Shown here: piece by piece, positions 50,936 to 51,652 of the stretch | Position numbering within the stretch: position 1 is the first letter of the stretch | Layout of the letters: every line of letters starts with the position of its first letter | Assembly (NCBI GenBank): GCA_947589095.1 | Contig: CANQBX010000022.1 | Coordinates: 1-51,652 of the forward strand | Length of the DNA: 51,652 nucleotides | From: an uncultured Lachnospiraceae bacterium | GTDB lineage: Bacteria > Bacillota > Clostridia > Lachnospirales > Lachnospiraceae | Reading direction: 5' to 3' | The notes under the pieces: model-generated | The model's input: the letters and a program-made list of their open reading frames with translations, nothing else | Databases searched by the model: none | Told to the model about the DNA's origin: nothing | Program-made: the position numbers and the translations under genes

Positions 50936-51652
50936 ATGAACACACCGGTAGAAGTCCGTTTGACCCAGCTTTGCGGCAAGTCTCTGCGTGAAGCCTCAAA
51001 CGAGGAATTGTACCAGGCCCTTTTAAAGCTTACCCAGGAATGCAGCGAAAAAAAGGCCGCCCCGGTGAAGGGCAGGAAGCTCTATTACATCTCCGCTGAG
51101 TTTCTGATCGGCAAGCTGCTCTCCAACAACCTTATCAACCTTGGCCTCTATGACGAAGTCCGCGGCGCGCTCAGCGCGGCGGGCAAGGATCTTGCCGAGC
51201 TTGAGGAGCTGGAAAACGAGCCCAGCCTCGGCAACGGCGGCCTCGGACGTCTCGCCGCCTGCTTTTTGGACAGTCTGGCGACGCTCAATCTGCCCGGCGA
51301 CGGCATCGGCCTTCGTTACCACTGCGGCCTGTTCCGTCAGGATCTGAAGGACGGCTTCCAGAAGGAGCATCCGGACATGTGGCTTGCTGACATCGGCTGG
51401 GCCCAGCGCACCGACACCGTCTATCCTGTGGTGCTGGCAGGCAAGACCTGCAGCGCGCGGCTTTACAGGCTCGCGGTGACCGGCTACAACGGCCGCACCA
51501 ACACTCTGAACCTTTTCGACCTTGACACCATCGACGAGAGCATCATCGGGCAGGGCATCGACTTTGACAAGACCAACATTGAAAAGAACCTGACCCTGTT
51601 CCTCTACCCCGACGATTCCGACCACGCCGGAAAGCTTCTCCGCGTCTACCAG
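50936..51652 (+). CDS. glgP: Glycogen phosphorylase, N-terminal part (cut by window end)
   Basis: The first 239 codons of a GT35 phosphorylase, which releases glucose 1-phosphate from glycogen or maltodextrin. The frame is open to the last base of the window. Recognisable family motifs: LYYISAEFLIGKLLSNNLINLG, then ELENEPSLGNGGLGRLAACFLDSLATL, GIGLRYHCGLFRQ and WLADIGWAQ (given in parts: YYISAEFLIG, LGNGGLGRLAACF, GLRYHCGLF). GGAGGG lies at 50923-50928 ahead of ATG. The PLP-binding C-terminal half lies outside the window. Codon use favours C in third positions more than genes on the left. Confidence 0.92.
   Translation, partial: MNTPVEVRLTQLCGKSLREASNEELYQALLKLTQECSEKKAAPVKGRKLYYISAEFLIGKLLSNNLINLGLYDEVRGALSAAGKDLAELEELENEPSLGNGGLGRLAACFLDSLATLNLPGDGIGLRYHCGLFRQDLKDGFQKEHPDMWLADIGWAQRTDTVYPVVLAGKTCSARLYRLAVTGYNGRTNTLNLFDLDTIDESIIGQGIDFDKTNIEKNLTLFLYPDDSDHAGKLLRVYQ

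Noticed and set aside
1-51652. tRNA or rRNA genes
   Set aside because: No tRNA cloverleaf or rRNA segment was noticed by eye; a tRNA search program would be needed to exclude them fully.

Overview
The window looks like a chromosomal segment of a Gram-positive gut Clostridium relative, most likely Lachnospiraceae or a neighbouring family. The signs are AGGAGG-type ribosome sites, frequent TTG/GTG starts, LoaP-like NusG paralogs, a Rpn-type nuclease, a 4Fe-4S aldo/keto reductase, and pectin enzymes without signal peptides. This placement is inferred from gene content only.

Region 1 (about 1-25,100) is one long co-directional surface-polysaccharide operon. Two tandem NusG-family proteins head it, as expected for an operon that needs processive antitermination. 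Four GC-rich glycosyltransferase genes follow. An AT-rich cassette (about 7,062-19,735) then holds a GT2-GT4 fusion, an ABC exporter (permease and ATPase), a giant coiled-coil/GT2/GT2/WsaF-like protein, a methyltransferase, a radical SAM protein and a GT-C-like membrane protein. The DNA turns GC-rich again for a nucleotide-sugar module: GHMP heptose-kinase-like protein, a PLP 3-dehydratase-like protein with His in place of Lys, two SDR enzymes, a polyprenyl-phosphate-sugar-synthase-like GT2 and a GtrA flippase. There is no Wzx/Wzy pair and no initiating phosphoglycosyltransferase, so export appears to use the ABC transporter. The exporter permease and the GT-C-like protein share a collinear external domain.

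Region 2 (25,319-38,604) is mostly housekeeping. It holds a Rpn nuclease, coaX and coaBC separated by a long hairpin and a 39-bp minisatellite, an esterase, prfC, a PepV-like dipeptidase, an unusual GT2 glycosyltransferase fused to a MarR-like winged helix, a flavodoxin-like protein, a histidine phosphatase, an Fe-S aldo/keto reductase and an MgtC-family membrane protein.

Region 3 (38,686-42,570) is a pectin/rhamnogalacturonan operon (GH105, GH28, CE8) whose products all appear cytoplasmic. Just after it is a compact type I toxin-antitoxin candidate: a 29-residue membrane peptide, a Shine-Dalgarno that can be masked by CCCTCC, and an antisense RNA with its own promoter. A relic of a TetR regulator follows.

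Region 4 (43,214 to the end) is accessory and regulatory: a polysaccharide deacetylase, a TetR regulator with an ABC-2 exporter, a LacI regulator, a MATE exporter, a small membrane protein, a TfoX-N protein, an AraC regulator, and the start of glycogen phosphorylase, cut by the window edge.

All calls are from reading the sequence and remembered family motifs; no database search was run.
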